DNA from: Rhodospirillum sp. | GTDB lineage: Bacteria; Pseudomonadota; Alphaproteobacteria; Rhodospirillales; Rhodospirillaceae | Direction: 5' to 3' | Assembly: GCA_021741145.1 (NCBI GenBank) | Contig: JAIOYK010000011.1 | Location: forward strand, 44,412-108,411 | DNA length: 64,000 nt | Shown: positions 1 through 11,013 of the stretch, one piece after another | How positions within the stretch are numbered: the first letter of the stretch is position 1 | How the letters are laid out: each line of letters starts with the position of its first letter | The notes under the pieces: model-generated | Database searches by the model: none | What the model was told of the DNA's origin: nothing | What the model saw: the letters and a program-made list of their open reading frames with translations, nothing else | Position numbers and translations under genes: made by a program

Positions 1-149
1 ACCTTCAGGACATGGTCGGACAGTTGTTCACCATGTTCATCCTGACCGTGGCCGCCGCCGAGGCGGGTATCGGCCTGGCGATCGTCGTCGTGTTCTTCCG
101 GAACCGCGGCTCGATCGAGGTCGAAGACATCAACCAGATGAAGGGGTGA
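1..149 (+). CDS. nuoK: NADH-quinone oxidoreductase subunit K, C-terminal part
   Basis: The reading frame enters from the left edge and stops at 147-149. Its last 48 residues hold a membrane helix with the conserved glutamate context [15 protein letters not shown], followed by a short polar tail ending in NQMKG. NuoK is a small three-helix membrane subunit of respiratory complex I, in the proton-pumping arm. NuoL starts 10 bases downstream, as expected in the nuo operon. The start lies outside the window, so the total length cannot be judged. Confidence 0.93.
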   Translation, partial: LQDMVGQLFTMFILTVAAAEAGIGLAIVVVFFRNRGSIEVEDINQMKG

Positions 150-159
150 GGGGGACACC

Positions 160-2088
160 ATGATGTACGCCGCCATCGTCTTCCTGCCGCTACTCGGCGC
201 CCTGATCGCGGGCTTCGGCCGTCACGCGTTGGGCGACAAGGGATCGCAGTGGGTCACTTGCACGGGATTGGGCATTGCCGCCCTGTTGTCTTGGTATGGC
301 TTTTTCGAGGTCGCGGTGGTGGGCAACCCGACCACGGTCACCCTGTTCACCTGGGTGGCGTCCGGGGACCTGCAATTCGACTGGGCCCTGAAGATCGACA
401 CCTTGACCGCCGTCATGCTGATCGTGGTCACGACCATTTCCTTCATGGTGCATATCTACTCCGTGGGTTACATGCACCACGATCCGAGCGTGCCGCGCTT
501 CATGGCCTATCTGTCCCTGTTCACCTTTACCATGCTGATGCTGGTGACCGCGGACAACCTGGTGCAGATGTTCTTCGGTTGGGAGGGCGTCGGTTTGGCC
601 TCCTACCTGCTGATCGGCTTCTGGCACGAGAAACCCTCGGCCAATGCCGCGGCCATCAAGGCCTTCGTCGTCAACCGGGTGGGTGACTTCGGGTTCTCGT
701 TGGGTATTTTCGGTGTCTTCGTGGTTTTCGGGACCGTCGGTTTGGACACGATCTTCGCCGCGGCGCCGCAGTATGCCGATTACATGGTGACTTTCTTCGG
801 GGTCGAGTGGCACGCCATGACGATCCTTTGTGTGCTGCTGTTCATCGGCGCCATGGGCAAGTCGGCGCAGCTTGGCCTGCATACATGGTTGCCGGACGCC
901 ATGGAGGGTCCGACGCCGGTTTCCGCCCTGATCCACGCCGCGACGATGGTGACCGCGGGCGTTTTCATGGTCGCGCGTCTGTCTCCACTGTTTGTCCTGT
1001 CGGACACGGCCATGGCCATCGTCACGATCGTTGGCGCCTCCACGGCCTTCTTCGCCGCGACCATCGGCTGTGTGCAGAATGACATCAAGCGGGTGATCGC
1101 CTATTCCACCTGCTCTCAACTTGGCTATATGTTCTTCGCGCTTGGCGTCGGTGCTTTTGGCACCGGTGTTTTCCACCTGATGACCCATGCTTTCTTCAAG
1201 GCCCTGTTGTTCCTGGGCGCCGGGTCGGTTATCCATGCCATGTCCGATGAACAGGACATGCGGCGCATGGGTGGTATCTGGAAGATGGTGCCTTGGACCT
1301 ATGGGTTCATGTGGATTGGGTCCTGGGCCTTGATGGGTCTGCCGCCCTTCTCCGGCTACTTCTCCAAGGACATGATCCTGGAAGTCGCCTTCGCCGCCGA
1401 TACCGGGGTTGGTCACTACGCCTTCTGGCTGGGCATCGCCGCGGCCGCCATGACCGCCTTCTATTCCACCCGCTTGATCCTGATGACGTTCCATGGGAAG
1501 CCCCGCGCCAACGAGCATGTGATGGGTCATGTTCACGAGAGCCCCTGGATCATGCTCGCTCCTCTGGTTGTTCTCGCCTTGGGCGCGATGATCGCCGGTG
1601 GCGTCGGTGCCGAGCTGTTCATCGGCGAGGGTCGGGAGCACTTTTGGGGCGAAGCGGTGAAGGACATGGCGGTCACCGAACATGCCCACCATGTGCCGGG
1701 ATGGGTGAAACTGCTGCCCCTGGTTGTCACCGCCGCGGGGATCTTCTTGGGCTGGGTGTTCTACTCGGCCAAGCCGAAGTGGCCGGTTCGTCTGGCCGAA
1801 GCCCAGCCGGGGATTTACACGTTCCTGTTGAACAAGTGGTACTTCGACGAGCTGTACGACCGCATCTTCATCAAACCGGCTTTCGCCCTGGGACGTGCGT
1901 TCTGGAGGGGGGGTGACGGCGCGCTCATCGACGGGATCGGTCCCGATGGTGTCGCCTCGCTCACACGCTCCATCGCCGCGCGCTTTGGCAGGATGCAGTC
2001 CGGTTTCCTTTACCACTATGCCTTCGCGATGATCATCGGCGTTGCCGGAATCGTCACGTGGTTCATGGTCACCTCCGCCGGGCATTGA
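160..2088 (+). CDS. nuoL: NADH-quinone oxidoreductase subunit L
   Basis: Largest antiporter-like membrane subunit of complex I, coupling quinone reduction to proton translocation in the inner membrane. The 642-residue product has the usual family length and many hydrophobic helices. Key signatures are the TM5 glutamate in [13 protein letters not shown] (E142), the TM7 lysine in [19 protein letters not shown] (K234) and HAATMVTAG near residue 259. The C-terminal third carries the lateral-helix region and final anchor helix typical of NuoL. The start ATG at 160 follows a G-rich stretch (GAGGGGGACACC) acting as ribosome binding site; a second ATG directly follows, so the start could be one codon later. 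It is flanked by nuoK and nuoM. Confidence 0.97.
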   Translation: MMYAAIVFLPLLGALIAGFGRHALGDKGSQWVTCTGLGIAALLSWYGFFEVAVVGNPTTVTLFTWVASGDLQFDWALKIDTLTAVMLIVVTTISFMVHIYSVGYMHHDPSVPRFMAYLSLFTFTMLMLVTADNLVQMFFGWEGVGLASYLLIGFWHEKPSANAAAIKAFVVNRVGDFGFSLGIFGVFVVFGTVGLDTIFAAAPQYADYMVTFFGVEWHAMTILCVLLFIGAMGKSAQLGLHTWLPDAMEGPTPVSALIHAATMVTAGVFMVARLSPLFVLSDTAMAIVTIVGASTAFFAATIGCVQNDIKRVIAYSTCSQLGYMFFALGVGAFGTGVFHLMTHAFFKALLFLGAGSVIHAMSDEQDMRRMGGIWKMVPWTYGFMWIGSWALMGLPPFSGYFSKDMILEVAFAADTGVGHYAFWLGIAAAAMTAFYSTRLILMTFHGKPRANEHVMGHVHESPWIMLAPLVVLALGAMIAGGVGAELFIGEGREHFWGEAVKDMAVTEHAHHVPGWVKLLPLVVTAAGIFLGWVFYSAKPKWPVRLAEAQPGIYTFLLNKWYFDELYDRIFIKPAFALGRAFWRGGDGALIDGIGPDGVASLTRSIAARFGRMQSGFLYHYAFAMIIGVAGIVTWFMVTSAGH

Positions 2089-2099
2089 GAGAGGCCACG

Positions 2100-3632
<1,533 letters not shown>

Positions 3633-3653
3633 GAGCTCGGGGGAGTAGATCAG

Positions 3654-5126
3654 ATGATGTCTCAATCGCTTGTCATGGGTCCCGCTCTGCCGGAGATCCT
3701 CCTGGCGGTCCTCGCCCTGGCCATGCTGATGCTGGGTGTCTTCCGCAAGGGAGACACCACGGCCCTGGTGGGGTGGATCGCGGTCGCCGGCTTCGCCGTC
3801 GCCGGGGTGATGACCCTCATGGGGTCGGGCCACGACACCGAATTGGCCTTCGGTGGCCAGTTCATCAACGATGGGTTCGCCCGGTTCACCAAGGTTCTGG
3901 TGCTGCTTGGTACCATCATGACGACCATCATGGCCCTGTCCTGGATGAAGCGGGAAGGGGAGGGGCGGTTTGAGTTCCCGGTGCTTATCATCCTCGCCAC
4001 CGTCGGTATGATGATGATGATCTCGGCGAACAGCCTGATGTCCCTTTACATGGGGCTCGAGCTGCAGTCGTTGGCGCTCTATGTCATCGCCGCCTTCCAG
4101 CGGGATAATCTCCGCTCCACCGAGGCAGGCCTGAAATACTTTGTTCTGGGCTCCCTGGCCTCTGGTCTGCTGCTCTATGGTATGTCCTTGGTCTATGGTT
4201 TCGCTGGCACCGTCAGCTTTGATGGGCTGGCCGAGATCGCGAACGCTGGAGAGGTCTCCACCGGTGTTCTGGTGGGCATCATCTTCATGGTCGCGGGCAT
4301 GGCTTTCAAGGTGTCCGCCGTGCCCTTCCATATGTGGACTCCCGACGTTTATGAAGGGGCGCCAACGCCGGTCACCGCCTTCTTCGCCACCGCTCCCAAG
4401 ATCGCGGCGCTGGCCCTGTTCTGCCGGGTCATGATGGGGCCGTTCGAGGCCTATGCTCCCCAGTGGCAGCAGGTGATCGTCCTGATCTCCATCCTGTCGA
4501 TGGTTCTGGGGGCCTTCGCCGCCATCAACCAGACCAATATTAAGCGGATGATGGCCTATTCCTCCATTGGTCACGTTGGATATGCCCTGATTGGGATCGC
4601 CGTGGGCACGACCGCGGGGATCCAGGGGGTGCTCATCTACTTGGCCATCTATTTGTTCATGAATGTCGGTGCCTTCACCATCATCCTGGCCATGCGTCAA
4701 AAAGGCCGGGCGGTGGAAAACATCAATGATTTGGCGGGTCTGTCGAAGACAAACCCTTTGATGGCCGCGGCCATGACCATTTTCATGTTTTCCATGGCTG
4801 GTGTGCCACCCTTGGCCGGGTTCTATGGCAAGTTCTTCATCTTCATGTCCGCAATGGATGCTGGACTCATCACCCTTGGCGTGATCGGCGTCCTGTCCAG
4901 TGTGGTAAGTGCCTTCTACTATATCCGCCTTATCAAGGTGATGTACTTCGATGACGTGGTTGAGCCCTTGGACAGGCTGTCCGGCGCCACGCAGAAGGCC
5001 ATGTTGGCGATCAGCTTCGTGGTTATTCTCTTGTTCTTCCTGGTTCCCGCTCCGGTCGTGGATGGGGCCTTGGCCGCGGCGGAATCCCTGACTGGCGGAA
5101 CCTCCGCTTTGGCCTCCAGCCATTGA
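3654..5126 (+). CDS. nuoN: NADH-quinone oxidoreductase subunit N
   Basis: Third antiporter-like membrane subunit of complex I; 490 residues, normal length. It carries the TM5 glutamate motif MGLELQSLALYVIAAF, the TM7 lysine in GMAFKVSAVPFHMWTPDVYE (K219) and the later NQTNIKRMMAYSSIGHVGY motif shared with NuoL and NuoM. The start ATG follows GGGGGAGTAGATCAG; a second in-frame ATG is the next codon. It is the last nuo gene; biotin ligase begins 10 bases later, which suggests continued transcription into birA. Confidence 0.96.
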   Translation: MMSQSLVMGPALPEILLAVLALAMLMLGVFRKGDTTALVGWIAVAGFAVAGVMTLMGSGHDTELAFGGQFINDGFARFTKVLVLLGTIMTTIMALSWMKREGEGRFEFPVLIILATVGMMMMISANSLMSLYMGLELQSLALYVIAAFQRDNLRSTEAGLKYFVLGSLASGLLLYGMSLVYGFAGTVSFDGLAEIANAGEVSTGVLVGIIFMVAGMAFKVSAVPFHMWTPDVYEGAPTPVTAFFATAPKIAALALFCRVMMGPFEAYAPQWQQVIVLISILSMVLGAFAAINQTNIKRMMAYSSIGHVGYALIGIAVGTTAGIQGVLIYLAIYLFMNVGAFTIILAMRQKGRAVENINDLAGLSKTNPLMAAAMTIFMFSMAGVPPLAGFYGKFFIFMSAMDAGLITLGVIGVLSSVVSAFYYIRLIKVMYFDDVVEPLDRLSGATQKAMLAISFVVILLFFLVPAPVVDGALAAAESLTGGTSALASSH

Positions 5127-5136
5127 CGCGGTCCCC

Positions 5137-5991
5137 GTGACCGTGTTTGTCCCGGGAAACCCGGATCCGGATGGGGAGATGGATGCCAATGCCATCTCCC
5201 TACCACAGGGCTGGGCGCTGGACATCCATCCTCGCCTATCGAGTACCAATGCCACGGCCAAGGACCATGTTCTGGCGGAAACGGCCCGGGAAGGACTGAT
5301 TGTCTGGGCGGGTGAGCAGACCGGAGGCCGTGGACGGCGGGGCCGGGTCTGGCATAGCCCCAAGGGCAACCTGTACCACAGCTATCTGTTCCGGTCCGGC
5401 GCCGCCCCCGCGGTGAATGCACAGTTGTCCTTCGTCGGCGCCGTTGCTTTGGCCGAGGCGATTGAGTCCCTCTGTGCCTTCGCGGATCCCCGGTGCAAAT
5501 GGCCCAATGATATCGTCTGTCACGGCGGCAAGGTTTCGGGCATGCTGTTGGAGCAGGTGGAGACCCCCAAGGGGTGGGGTAAGGGAGATCCCAAGGGAGA
5601 GGCTGCTTGGCTGGTTCTGGGGATCGGCGTCAACATCGCCACCGCACCTATTACCGGTGCCCTGTTCCCAGCCCTGGCCCTGGCCGACCTGGGATGCGGA
5701 ATCACGGTTGAAAGTCTGTTGGAAGCCATCGCTGGATCCCTGAACAAATGGATTGGAAAATGGCGGACTGACGGGTTCGCGCCCATTCGGGACGCTTGGC
5801 TGGGCCGAGCCTTGGGGGTTGGGAAGCCCATCGTGGTTCGCCTGTCCGATACCGTCACCTTGCCCGGGGTCTTCGAAGGGCTGGACGGGGACGGACATTT
5901 GGTTCTCGTTGAACAAGGCGGTGGACGGCGGTTGATTTCCGCCGGGGACGTTTTTTTCCCCGGCCTGGAAGGGACGGATCTTCTTTCTTGA
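5137..5991 (+). CDS. birA: Biotin--[acetyl-CoA-carboxylase] ligase, monofunctional
   Basis: Attaches biotin to carrier domains such as the methylcrotonyl-CoA carboxylase subunit encoded at 24693. Up to 284 residues. The catalytic domain shows GRGRRGR (64-70), the KWPND motif (121-125) and [10 protein letters not shown] (131-140), with a small C-terminal domain. There is no N-terminal winged helix, so this is the non-regulatory class that cannot act as a biotin repressor. The start is uncertain: GTG 5137 gives the longest product but has no clear ribosome binding site; ATG 5179 is preceded by GGGGAG with very short spacing. birA after nuoN is a common alphaproteobacterial order. Confidence 0.92.
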   Translation: MTVFVPGNPDPDGEMDANAISLPQGWALDIHPRLSSTNATAKDHVLAETAREGLIVWAGEQTGGRGRRGRVWHSPKGNLYHSYLFRSGAAPAVNAQLSFVGAVALAEAIESLCAFADPRCKWPNDIVCHGGKVSGMLLEQVETPKGWGKGDPKGEAAWLVLGIGVNIATAPITGALFPALALADLGCGITVESLLEAIAGSLNKWIGKWRTDGFAPIRDAWLGRALGVGKPIVVRLSDTVTLPGVFEGLDGDGHLVLVEQGGGRRLISAGDVFFPGLEGTDLLS

Positions 5992-6082
5992 CCAACGGGG
6001 CTTGACCATTTGGGTCCGATTATTCGAGCCCGATTATGCGGGAATGGACCGTCCGGTCGAACATCTGGGATTTGAGCGTACC

Positions 6083-6850
6083 ATGCTGCTGGCTATTGAC
6101 GCGGGGAACACGAACACGGTCTTTGCCGTCTATGATGGGGACAAACGCCGTGGCGAGTGGCGCGCATCCACCAATCAGAACCGTACCGCCGACGAAATGG
6201 GGGTTTGGCTGCTGCAGTTGATGGCCCTAGCCGGGATCGACCCCAAGGCCATTGATGCTTGTATTATCGCCTCCGTAGTTCCGGCCGCGGTTTTTAATCT
6301 AAGATTGCTTTGCCATAATTACTTCCATTGTCCCCCGATGGTGGTTGGCGAAACGGACGTGAAGCTGGGTATTGGTGTCCTGTTGGACCACCCGGAGGAA
6401 GTGGGCGCGGACCGTCTGGTTAACGCCGTCGCCGCCCATGAAACCTACGGTGGGCCGCTGATTGTCATCGACTTTGGCACGGCGACCACCTTCGATGTGG
6501 TCGATGCCGAGGGCAACTATTGCGGTGGCGCCATCGCTCCGGGGGTGAACCTGTCCCTGGAAGCCCTGCATATGGCCTCGGCCAAATTACCCCGGGTCGC
6601 CATTGGACGGCCCCGCACGGTGATCGGAAAATCGACCATACCGGCGATGCGGTCCGGCATCTATTTGGGCTATGTTGGCTTGATAGAGGGCCTCACCCGC
6701 CGCATATCGGAAGAGTTCGGTGCGCCCATGCGGGTGGTGGCGACGGGTGGGCTCGCGCCATTGTTCGCCGAGGCCACCGATGTGATCGAGCATATTGATC
6801 CCGACCTGACCCTGCGCGGCTTGTTGATCATCTACCGCCGCAATACTTGA
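6083..6850 (+). CDS. coaX: Type III pantothenate kinase
   Basis: Phosphorylates pantothenate in the first step of coenzyme A synthesis; cytosolic. The frame is open from about 6002, but ATG 6083 puts the phosphate-binding motif [11 protein letters not shown] at the N-terminus, as in the family, and gives the usual length of 255 residues. Other motifs are [11 protein letters not shown] with D110 and the second phosphate-binding motif [12 protein letters not shown] with D130. Members belong to the ASKHA fold and need a monovalent cation. It sits between birA and RNase J, a conserved alphaproteobacterial neighbourhood. Confidence 0.95.
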   Translation: MLLAIDAGNTNTVFAVYDGDKRRGEWRASTNQNRTADEMGVWLLQLMALAGIDPKAIDACIIASVVPAAVFNLRLLCHNYFHCPPMVVGETDVKLGIGVLLDHPEEVGADRLVNAVAAHETYGGPLIVIDFGTATTFDVVDAEGNYCGGAIAPGVNLSLEALHMASAKLPRVAIGRPRTVIGKSTIPAMRSGIYLGYVGLIEGLTRRISEEFGAPMRVVATGGLAPLFAEATDVIEHIDPDLTLRGLLIIYRRNT

Positions 6851-6925
6851 CGATGTCTCGGAATCTCCCAAGCCGAGTCCGCCGTTTCCTAACCAACCCC
6901 TTGTTCGACGGGATCAATCCGCCCC

Positions 6926-8611
6926 ATGGCCGATACCAAGAAACCGGTTCCCCCACACTTCCACAAGGAAGGCCTGTATTTCGTTCCCCTGGGGGGCGCC
7001 GGGGAGATCGGCATGAACCTCAACCTCTACCGCTATGAGGGTAAGTGGTTGATGGTCGATCTGGGGATCACCTTCGGCAATGACACCACGCCCGGCGTGG
7101 ATGTGATCCTGCCAGATCCTTCTTTCATCGAAGAGTTGAAGGCCGAGTTGGTGGGATTGGTCATCACCCACGCCCACGAGGACCACCTGGGCGCCGTGCC
7201 CTACCTGTGGCCCTATCTGGAATGCCCCGTCTACGCCACGCCCTTCTCGGCGGAGTTCCTGCGCCACAAGCTGCGAGAGGATGACTTGGTGGATGAGGTC
7301 CCTTTGACGGAGATTCCCCTGGGCGGGCGGTTCTCCGTTGGACCTTTCGACCTGGAGTTCATCTCCACCACCCATTCCATCCCCGAGCCCAACCACCTGG
7401 CCATCCGCACAAAAGCCGGTGTGATCCTGCATACCGCGGATTGGAAGCTGGACCCCGAACCCCTGGTGGGTCAGCCAGCGGATCTGGAAGCGCTCAAGCG
7501 CTTGGGCGACGAGGGTGTGCTGGCCATGGTTGGCGACAGCACCAACATTTTTTCCGACAGACATTCCGGATCGGAAGGCGACGTTCGACGCTCCATGATC
7601 GAGTTGTTCGGTCAGTTCAAGACAGGCCGCATCGCCGTGGCCTGCTTCGCGTCGAACATCGCGCGCATGGAGAGCATCGCCGTCGCCGCGCAGGCCAACG
7701 GCCGGGAGGTGGCGCTGGTGGGCCGCTCCCTCTGGCGCATGCATGATACGGCGAAGGCCTGCGGCTACCTGAAGGACGCGCCGAAGTTCCTGAGCGACGA
7801 GGAAGGGGCCTACCTGCCCCGGGACAAGGTCCTGTTCATCTGCACCGGATCCCAGGGGGAGCCCCGCGCCGCCCTGAAGCGCATCGCCGGGGACAGCCAC
7901 CCTCATGTATCCCTGAGCAAGGGCGACGTGGTGATCTTCTCCAGCCGGATTATCCCGGGCAACGAGCGGTCGATCCTGCAGCTTCAGAATCAGATCGCCG
8001 CCCTCGGGGCGAAGATGATCACCAACCGCGATGCCCTCGTCCATGTTTCCGGTCATCCGGGGGCGGACGAGGTCCGTACCCTCTATAAATTGACCCGGCC
8101 TCGGATTTCCTTGCCCGTGCACGGGGAATACATGCACCTGGAGGAACACTCCACCGTGGCCCGGGAAATGGGGGTCGAGCATGTGGTCACCATCACCAAT
8201 GGCCATGTTGTCCGTCTCGACGGTGCCGAGCCCGAGGTGGTGGGCGAGGTTCCCACGGGCCGCTTGGCCCTGGACGGAGATCGCTTGATCCCCCTGGAGA
8301 GTGAAGTTGTCCGCGACCGGAAGCGCATTGGCTTCAATGGCGCCGTGGTCGTCTCCCTGGCCCTGGACGGCAAGGGGCGCCTGATGGGCGAGCCGCGCAT
8401 CACCGCCCGGGGTCTGCTTGACGTGGAGGATGACGCCGACGACATCGATGACCTTCTGGATCTGGTGACCAAGGCGGTCAACGGCATGCGCCCCGCGGAC
8501 CGGCGGGACGATTACCCGGTGGAGGAAACGGTGCGCGTTGCCGTGCGCCGGTCCTTCCGTCAAAGTCAGAACCGACGGCCCGTGACGGACATTCACGTTT
8601 TGCGTGTTTGA
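6926..8611 (+). CDS. rnj: Ribonuclease J, metallo-beta-lactamase/beta-CASP nuclease
   Basis: RNA-processing exo/endonuclease of the RNase J family, acting in mRNA decay and rRNA maturation in the cytosol. 561 residues. The first zinc motif is HAHEDH at 82-87; a later TTHSIPEP and HTADWK segment supplies further metal ligands. The beta-CASP insert includes GDSTNIF and the nucleotide-binding ICTGSQGEP; HVSGHPG and LPVHGEYMHLEEH close the active site. The C-terminal part is the usual RNase J extension. ATG 6926 starts close to the conserved FVPLGGAGEIGMN segment; no strong ribosome binding site is seen. Alphaproteobacteria use RNase J alongside RNase E. Confidence 0.95.
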   Translation: MADTKKPVPPHFHKEGLYFVPLGGAGEIGMNLNLYRYEGKWLMVDLGITFGNDTTPGVDVILPDPSFIEELKAELVGLVITHAHEDHLGAVPYLWPYLECPVYATPFSAEFLRHKLREDDLVDEVPLTEIPLGGRFSVGPFDLEFISTTHSIPEPNHLAIRTKAGVILHTADWKLDPEPLVGQPADLEALKRLGDEGVLAMVGDSTNIFSDRHSGSEGDVRRSMIELFGQFKTGRIAVACFASNIARMESIAVAAQANGREVALVGRSLWRMHDTAKACGYLKDAPKFLSDEEGAYLPRDKVLFICTGSQGEPRAALKRIAGDSHPHVSLSKGDVVIFSSRIIPGNERSILQLQNQIAALGAKMITNRDALVHVSGHPGADEVRTLYKLTRPRISLPVHGEYMHLEEHSTVAREMGVEHVVTITNGHVVRLDGAEPEVVGEVPTGRLALDGDRLIPLESEVVRDRKRIGFNGAVVVSLALDGKGRLMGEPRITARGLLDVEDDADDIDDLLDLVTKAVNGMRPADRRDDYPVEETVRVAVRRSFRQSQNRRPVTDIHVLRV

Positions 8612-8684
8612 TCCGCCGTGATGGGATTTATAATTCCCCGTAAATGTGCCCCCTTATCGCGGACTTGGAAGAGAGAGAAACACC

Positions 8685-9089
8685 ATGATTGGACGTCTGA
8701 ACCACGTCGCCATCGCCGTCCCCGACCTGGAGGCCGCCGCCGCGGGGTATCGGGGCACTCTGGGCGCCAAGGTCTCCGACCCCGTGCCCCAGCCCGCCCA
8801 TGGCGTGACCGTGGTGTTTGTCGAACTGCCGAATTCCAAGATCGAATTGCTCCATCCCTTGGGCGAGACCTCCCCTATCCGGGCCTTTCTTGACAAGAAC
8901 CCCTCCGGGGGCATCCATCATATTTGCTATGAGGTCGAGGACATCATCGCCGCCCGCGACAAGCTGAAGGCCGAGGGAAAGCGGGTGTTGGGCGACGGTG
9001 AGCCCAAGAATGGGGCGCACAACAAACCCGTCTTGTTCCTGCATCCCAAGGATTTTTATGGCACCCTCGTGGAGTTGGAGCAGGCGTAA
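8685..9089 (+). CDS. mce: Methylmalonyl-CoA epimerase
   Basis: Interconverts (2R)- and (2S)-methylmalonyl-CoA in propionyl-CoA catabolism. 134 residues, a two-repeat vicinal-oxygen-chelate (glyoxalase-fold) protein. Metal-binding positions are visible: H7 in RLNHVAIAVPD, a histidine in GGIHHICYEVED (78-79), and E130 in LVELEQ. The chosen ATG follows GAGAGAGAAACACC; the frame is open 39 bases further upstream, but without a good start. The gene follows RNase J as in many alphaproteobacteria; the protein of unknown function and proS that often come next are missing here. Propionyl-CoA from branched-chain amino acid breakdown would be a natural source of substrate. Confidence 0.93.
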   Translation: MIGRLNHVAIAVPDLEAAAAGYRGTLGAKVSDPVPQPAHGVTVVFVELPNSKIELLHPLGETSPIRAFLDKNPSGGIHHICYEVEDIIAARDKLKAEGKRVLGDGEPKNGAHNKPVLFLHPKDFYGTLVELEQA

Positions 9090-9132
9090 GACTGGGCTCC
9101 TGCGCTCAACCAGAGGGGGACAGTGCACAACT

Positions 9133-9177
9133 GTGTGGGCTCCCGCCCACACCCGGCTGGGGAGTTTTACTCCCCAG
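9133..9177. repeat. Two adjacent perfect hairpins, REP-like
   Basis: Two stem-loops sit back to back: an 8-bp stem GTGTGGGC/GCCCACAC with loop TCCC (9133-9152) and a 9-bp stem CTGGGGAGT/ACTCCCCAG with loop TTT (9157-9177). The spacer is CCGG. They lie between genes and no T-run follows either, so they are better explained as a repetitive extragenic palindrome unit than as a terminator. Similar paired G-rich palindromes are familiar between genes in GC-rich Proteobacteria. Confidence 0.7.
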
Positions 9178-9190
9178 ACCCCACTGACTT

Positions 9191-9218
9191 CGTCATCCCC
9201 GTGAAAACGGGGATGACG
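9191..9218. repeat. Perfect 12-bp palindrome with GAAA loop, REP-like
   Basis: CGTCATCCCCGT and ACGGGGATGACG form a perfect 12-bp stem closed by GAAA, a GNRA-type tetraloop. The core TCATCCCCG...CGGGGATGA resembles short palindromic repeats common between genes in many Alphaproteobacteria. It lies 13 bases after the previous pair of hairpins, so three hairpins occur within 86 bases. There is no convincing T-run after it. Confidence 0.75.
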
Positions 9219-9290
9219 GATAAAAATACCGTGGGGTTTGGGGGGTAAAGGGGGCGAAAGTCCCTTATTTTGGTGAAGGAGGATCGCTCC

Positions 9291-9836
9291 ATGTCCTGGT
9301 ACTGCGACGTGGCGCCGGGGCATCCGGAACATGGCCCCTACCACGATACTGAATATGGCTTTCCCACCCGGGACGAGACGGTGCTGTTCGAGCGCCTCTG
9401 CCTGGAAGTTTTTCAGGCTGGCCTATCTTGGCTTCTGATTCTCAAGCGCCGCCCTGGTCTGAACGCGGCCTTCGATGGTTTTAACGTGGACACCGTCGCG
9501 GCTTATGGGGAGGCGGATATAACCCGTTTGCTGGGAGATGCCCGGATCATCCGCAACCGGTTGAAGGTCAACGCCATCATCCATAACGCCCAGGTCCTCC
9601 AGGGCCTGCGTGCAAGCCATGGCGGTTTCGCCCATTGGATTGACGTCCATGCTCCCCGGGACTTGGAGGATTGGGTAAAACTGTTTCGGAAAACCTTCCG
9701 TTTTACCGGCAAGGAAGTGGTCAACGAATTCCTGATGAGCACCGGAACTCTGCCGGGCGCCCACCGCGCCGACTGTCCGGTCATGGTCCGCATCGCCGCG
9801 GTCCGGGCCGACGCGTCTTCCTCCATCCCCTCGTGA
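9291..9836 (+). CDS. tag: DNA-3-methyladenine glycosylase I
   Basis: Removes 3-methyladenine from alkylated DNA in base-excision repair. 181 residues, the normal length. The zinc-binding set of the TAG family is complete: C5 and H18 at the N-terminus (SWYCD, PYHDTEYG) and H158 and C162 at the C-terminus (HRADC). The substrate pocket segment EVFQAGLSWLLILKRR is also present. ATG 9291 is chosen because AAGGAGGA at 9276-9283 gives an excellent ribosome binding site; an upstream in-frame start would lie within that site. Only 5 bases separate its stop from tsaE, so the two are likely cotranscribed. Confidence 0.94.
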   Translation: MSWYCDVAPGHPEHGPYHDTEYGFPTRDETVLFERLCLEVFQAGLSWLLILKRRPGLNAAFDGFNVDTVAAYGEADITRLLGDARIIRNRLKVNAIIHNAQVLQGLRASHGGFAHWIDVHAPRDLEDWVKLFRKTFRFTGKEVVNEFLMSTGTLPGAHRADCPVMVRIAAVRADASSSIPS

Positions 9837-9841
9837 TCCTG

Positions 9842-10339
9842 ATGACTGTCCGTTCCCCCGTGACCCTGACCCGATCCACGTTCACCGCCATGGATCTTTT
9901 GGCCGAGGCTCTCGTCACCCGGCTGGAGCCGGGCGACGTGGTTCTCCTGGAGGGTCCCGTTGGCATGGGGAAAACCTATTTCGTGAAGGCCGCGGCGCGG
10001 GCGCTCGGTTCCGAGGATGGGGTCACCAGTCCCACCTATGCCTTGGCCCAGGTCTATCAGGGTCGGGATGTGAATATTCTCCACGTGGATGCCTATCGCC
10101 TCTCGGGAATGCGGGAGTATCTGGATATGGGCATGGAGGCCTATTTCGAGGATGGGATTGTTTTGGTGGAATGGGGGGATACCATCCGGGGCGCCCATGA
10201 AGATCCCCTGACCCTGCGCATCGCCCAGGCGTCCACCGGGTCCGAAGCCCGGACCGTGACCCTGGAATGGGAAACCGGACCCTGGGATGACAAGATCACC
10301 GCGCTTCTGGCCGACCTCGGAGAGGGGCCCGCGCCATGA
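9842..10339 (+). CDS. tsaE: tRNA threonylcarbamoyladenosine biosynthesis ATPase TsaE
   Basis: P-loop ATPase that works with TsaB and TsaD in transferring threonylcarbamoyl to A37 of ANN-decoding tRNAs. 165 residues. The Walker A motif GPVGMGKT is at 38-45; SPTYALAQVY, HVDAYRL and LVEWGD follow as in the family. The chosen ATG is 5 bases after the tag stop. The frame is open far upstream through tag, but that part is a shadow of the tag gene. The stop overlaps the tsaB start by four bases (ATGA), implying translational coupling. Confidence 0.93.
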   Translation: MTVRSPVTLTRSTFTAMDLLAEALVTRLEPGDVVLLEGPVGMGKTYFVKAAARALGSEDGVTSPTYALAQVYQGRDVNILHVDAYRLSGMREYLDMGMEAYFEDGIVLVEWGDTIRGAHEDPLTLRIAQASTGSEARTVTLEWETGPWDDKITALLADLGEGPAP

Positions 10340-11013
10340 CCCTGGCCCTGTGCATCGACACCAGCGACGGCCACTCCCATGTGGTTCTTGGGGACGAGGG
10401 CGGAGTCCGTGCCACCCAGGATCGGGGGCGGGACATGGACACCGCGGTCTTCTTGCCCCAGGCGGTTCGGGATGTGCTGACCGAAGCCGAACGGGACCTG
10501 GCGGACATTGATCTGATCGCGGTGAACATCGGCCCGGGTGGCCTGAGCGCCACCCGTTGCGGGGTCTCCTTCGCCAATGCCCTGTCCTTCGCCCTGGGGC
10601 GGCCCATCCTTGGGGTCGACCATCTGACCCTTCTGGGGCGCCGGGCCCAGGCCGTGACGTCAGGAGCGGTGGTCTGTCTGAAGCGAGCGGCCAACGCCCA
10701 CGCCTATGTGGGTCTTTACGACGGCCGGTCCCTGTCCCATCTGGTCTTTGGTCCGGCCCGCGCCGCGGTCAGCCATGTTCTGGACAAGGCCGGGGAGGGG
10801 GCGATCTTGTCCGGGGATGTTCAGGCGTTGAAGGACCCGGCGCTGACGGCCCGGGCTCCGACACTGGGGGAGGGGGAGAGTGCCCTCGCGCCGCGTCTGC
10901 TCCAACTCGCCCTGGAGGGCCAGGACAGGGCGGGACGGGAGCCGGTCGAACCCTTGAATGAATTGGATGCCCGCTTCACGCGCCTCGAACAAGCGAAGTG
11001 TAACCAGAGATGA
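10336..11013 (+). CDS. tsaB: tRNA threonylcarbamoyladenosine biosynthesis protein TsaB
   Basis: Inactive ASKHA-fold partner of TsaD; the TsaB-TsaD heterodimer is the catalytic core of bacterial t6A synthesis. 225 residues. The N-terminus LCIDTSDGHSHVVLGD and the stretch NIGPGGLSATRCGVSFANAL are characteristic, the latter matching the conserved GPGSFTGLRIG-type segment in altered form. It overlaps tsaE upstream and tsaC downstream by four bases each. The C-terminal half is less conserved, as usual. Confidence 0.9.
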   Translation: MTLALCIDTSDGHSHVVLGDEGGVRATQDRGRDMDTAVFLPQAVRDVLTEAERDLADIDLIAVNIGPGGLSATRCGVSFANALSFALGRPILGVDHLTLLGRRAQAVTSGAVVCLKRAANAHAYVGLYDGRSLSHLVFGPARAAVSHVLDKAGEGAILSGDVQALKDPALTARAPTLGEGESALAPRLLQLALEGQDRAGREPVEPLNELDARFTRLEQAKCNQR

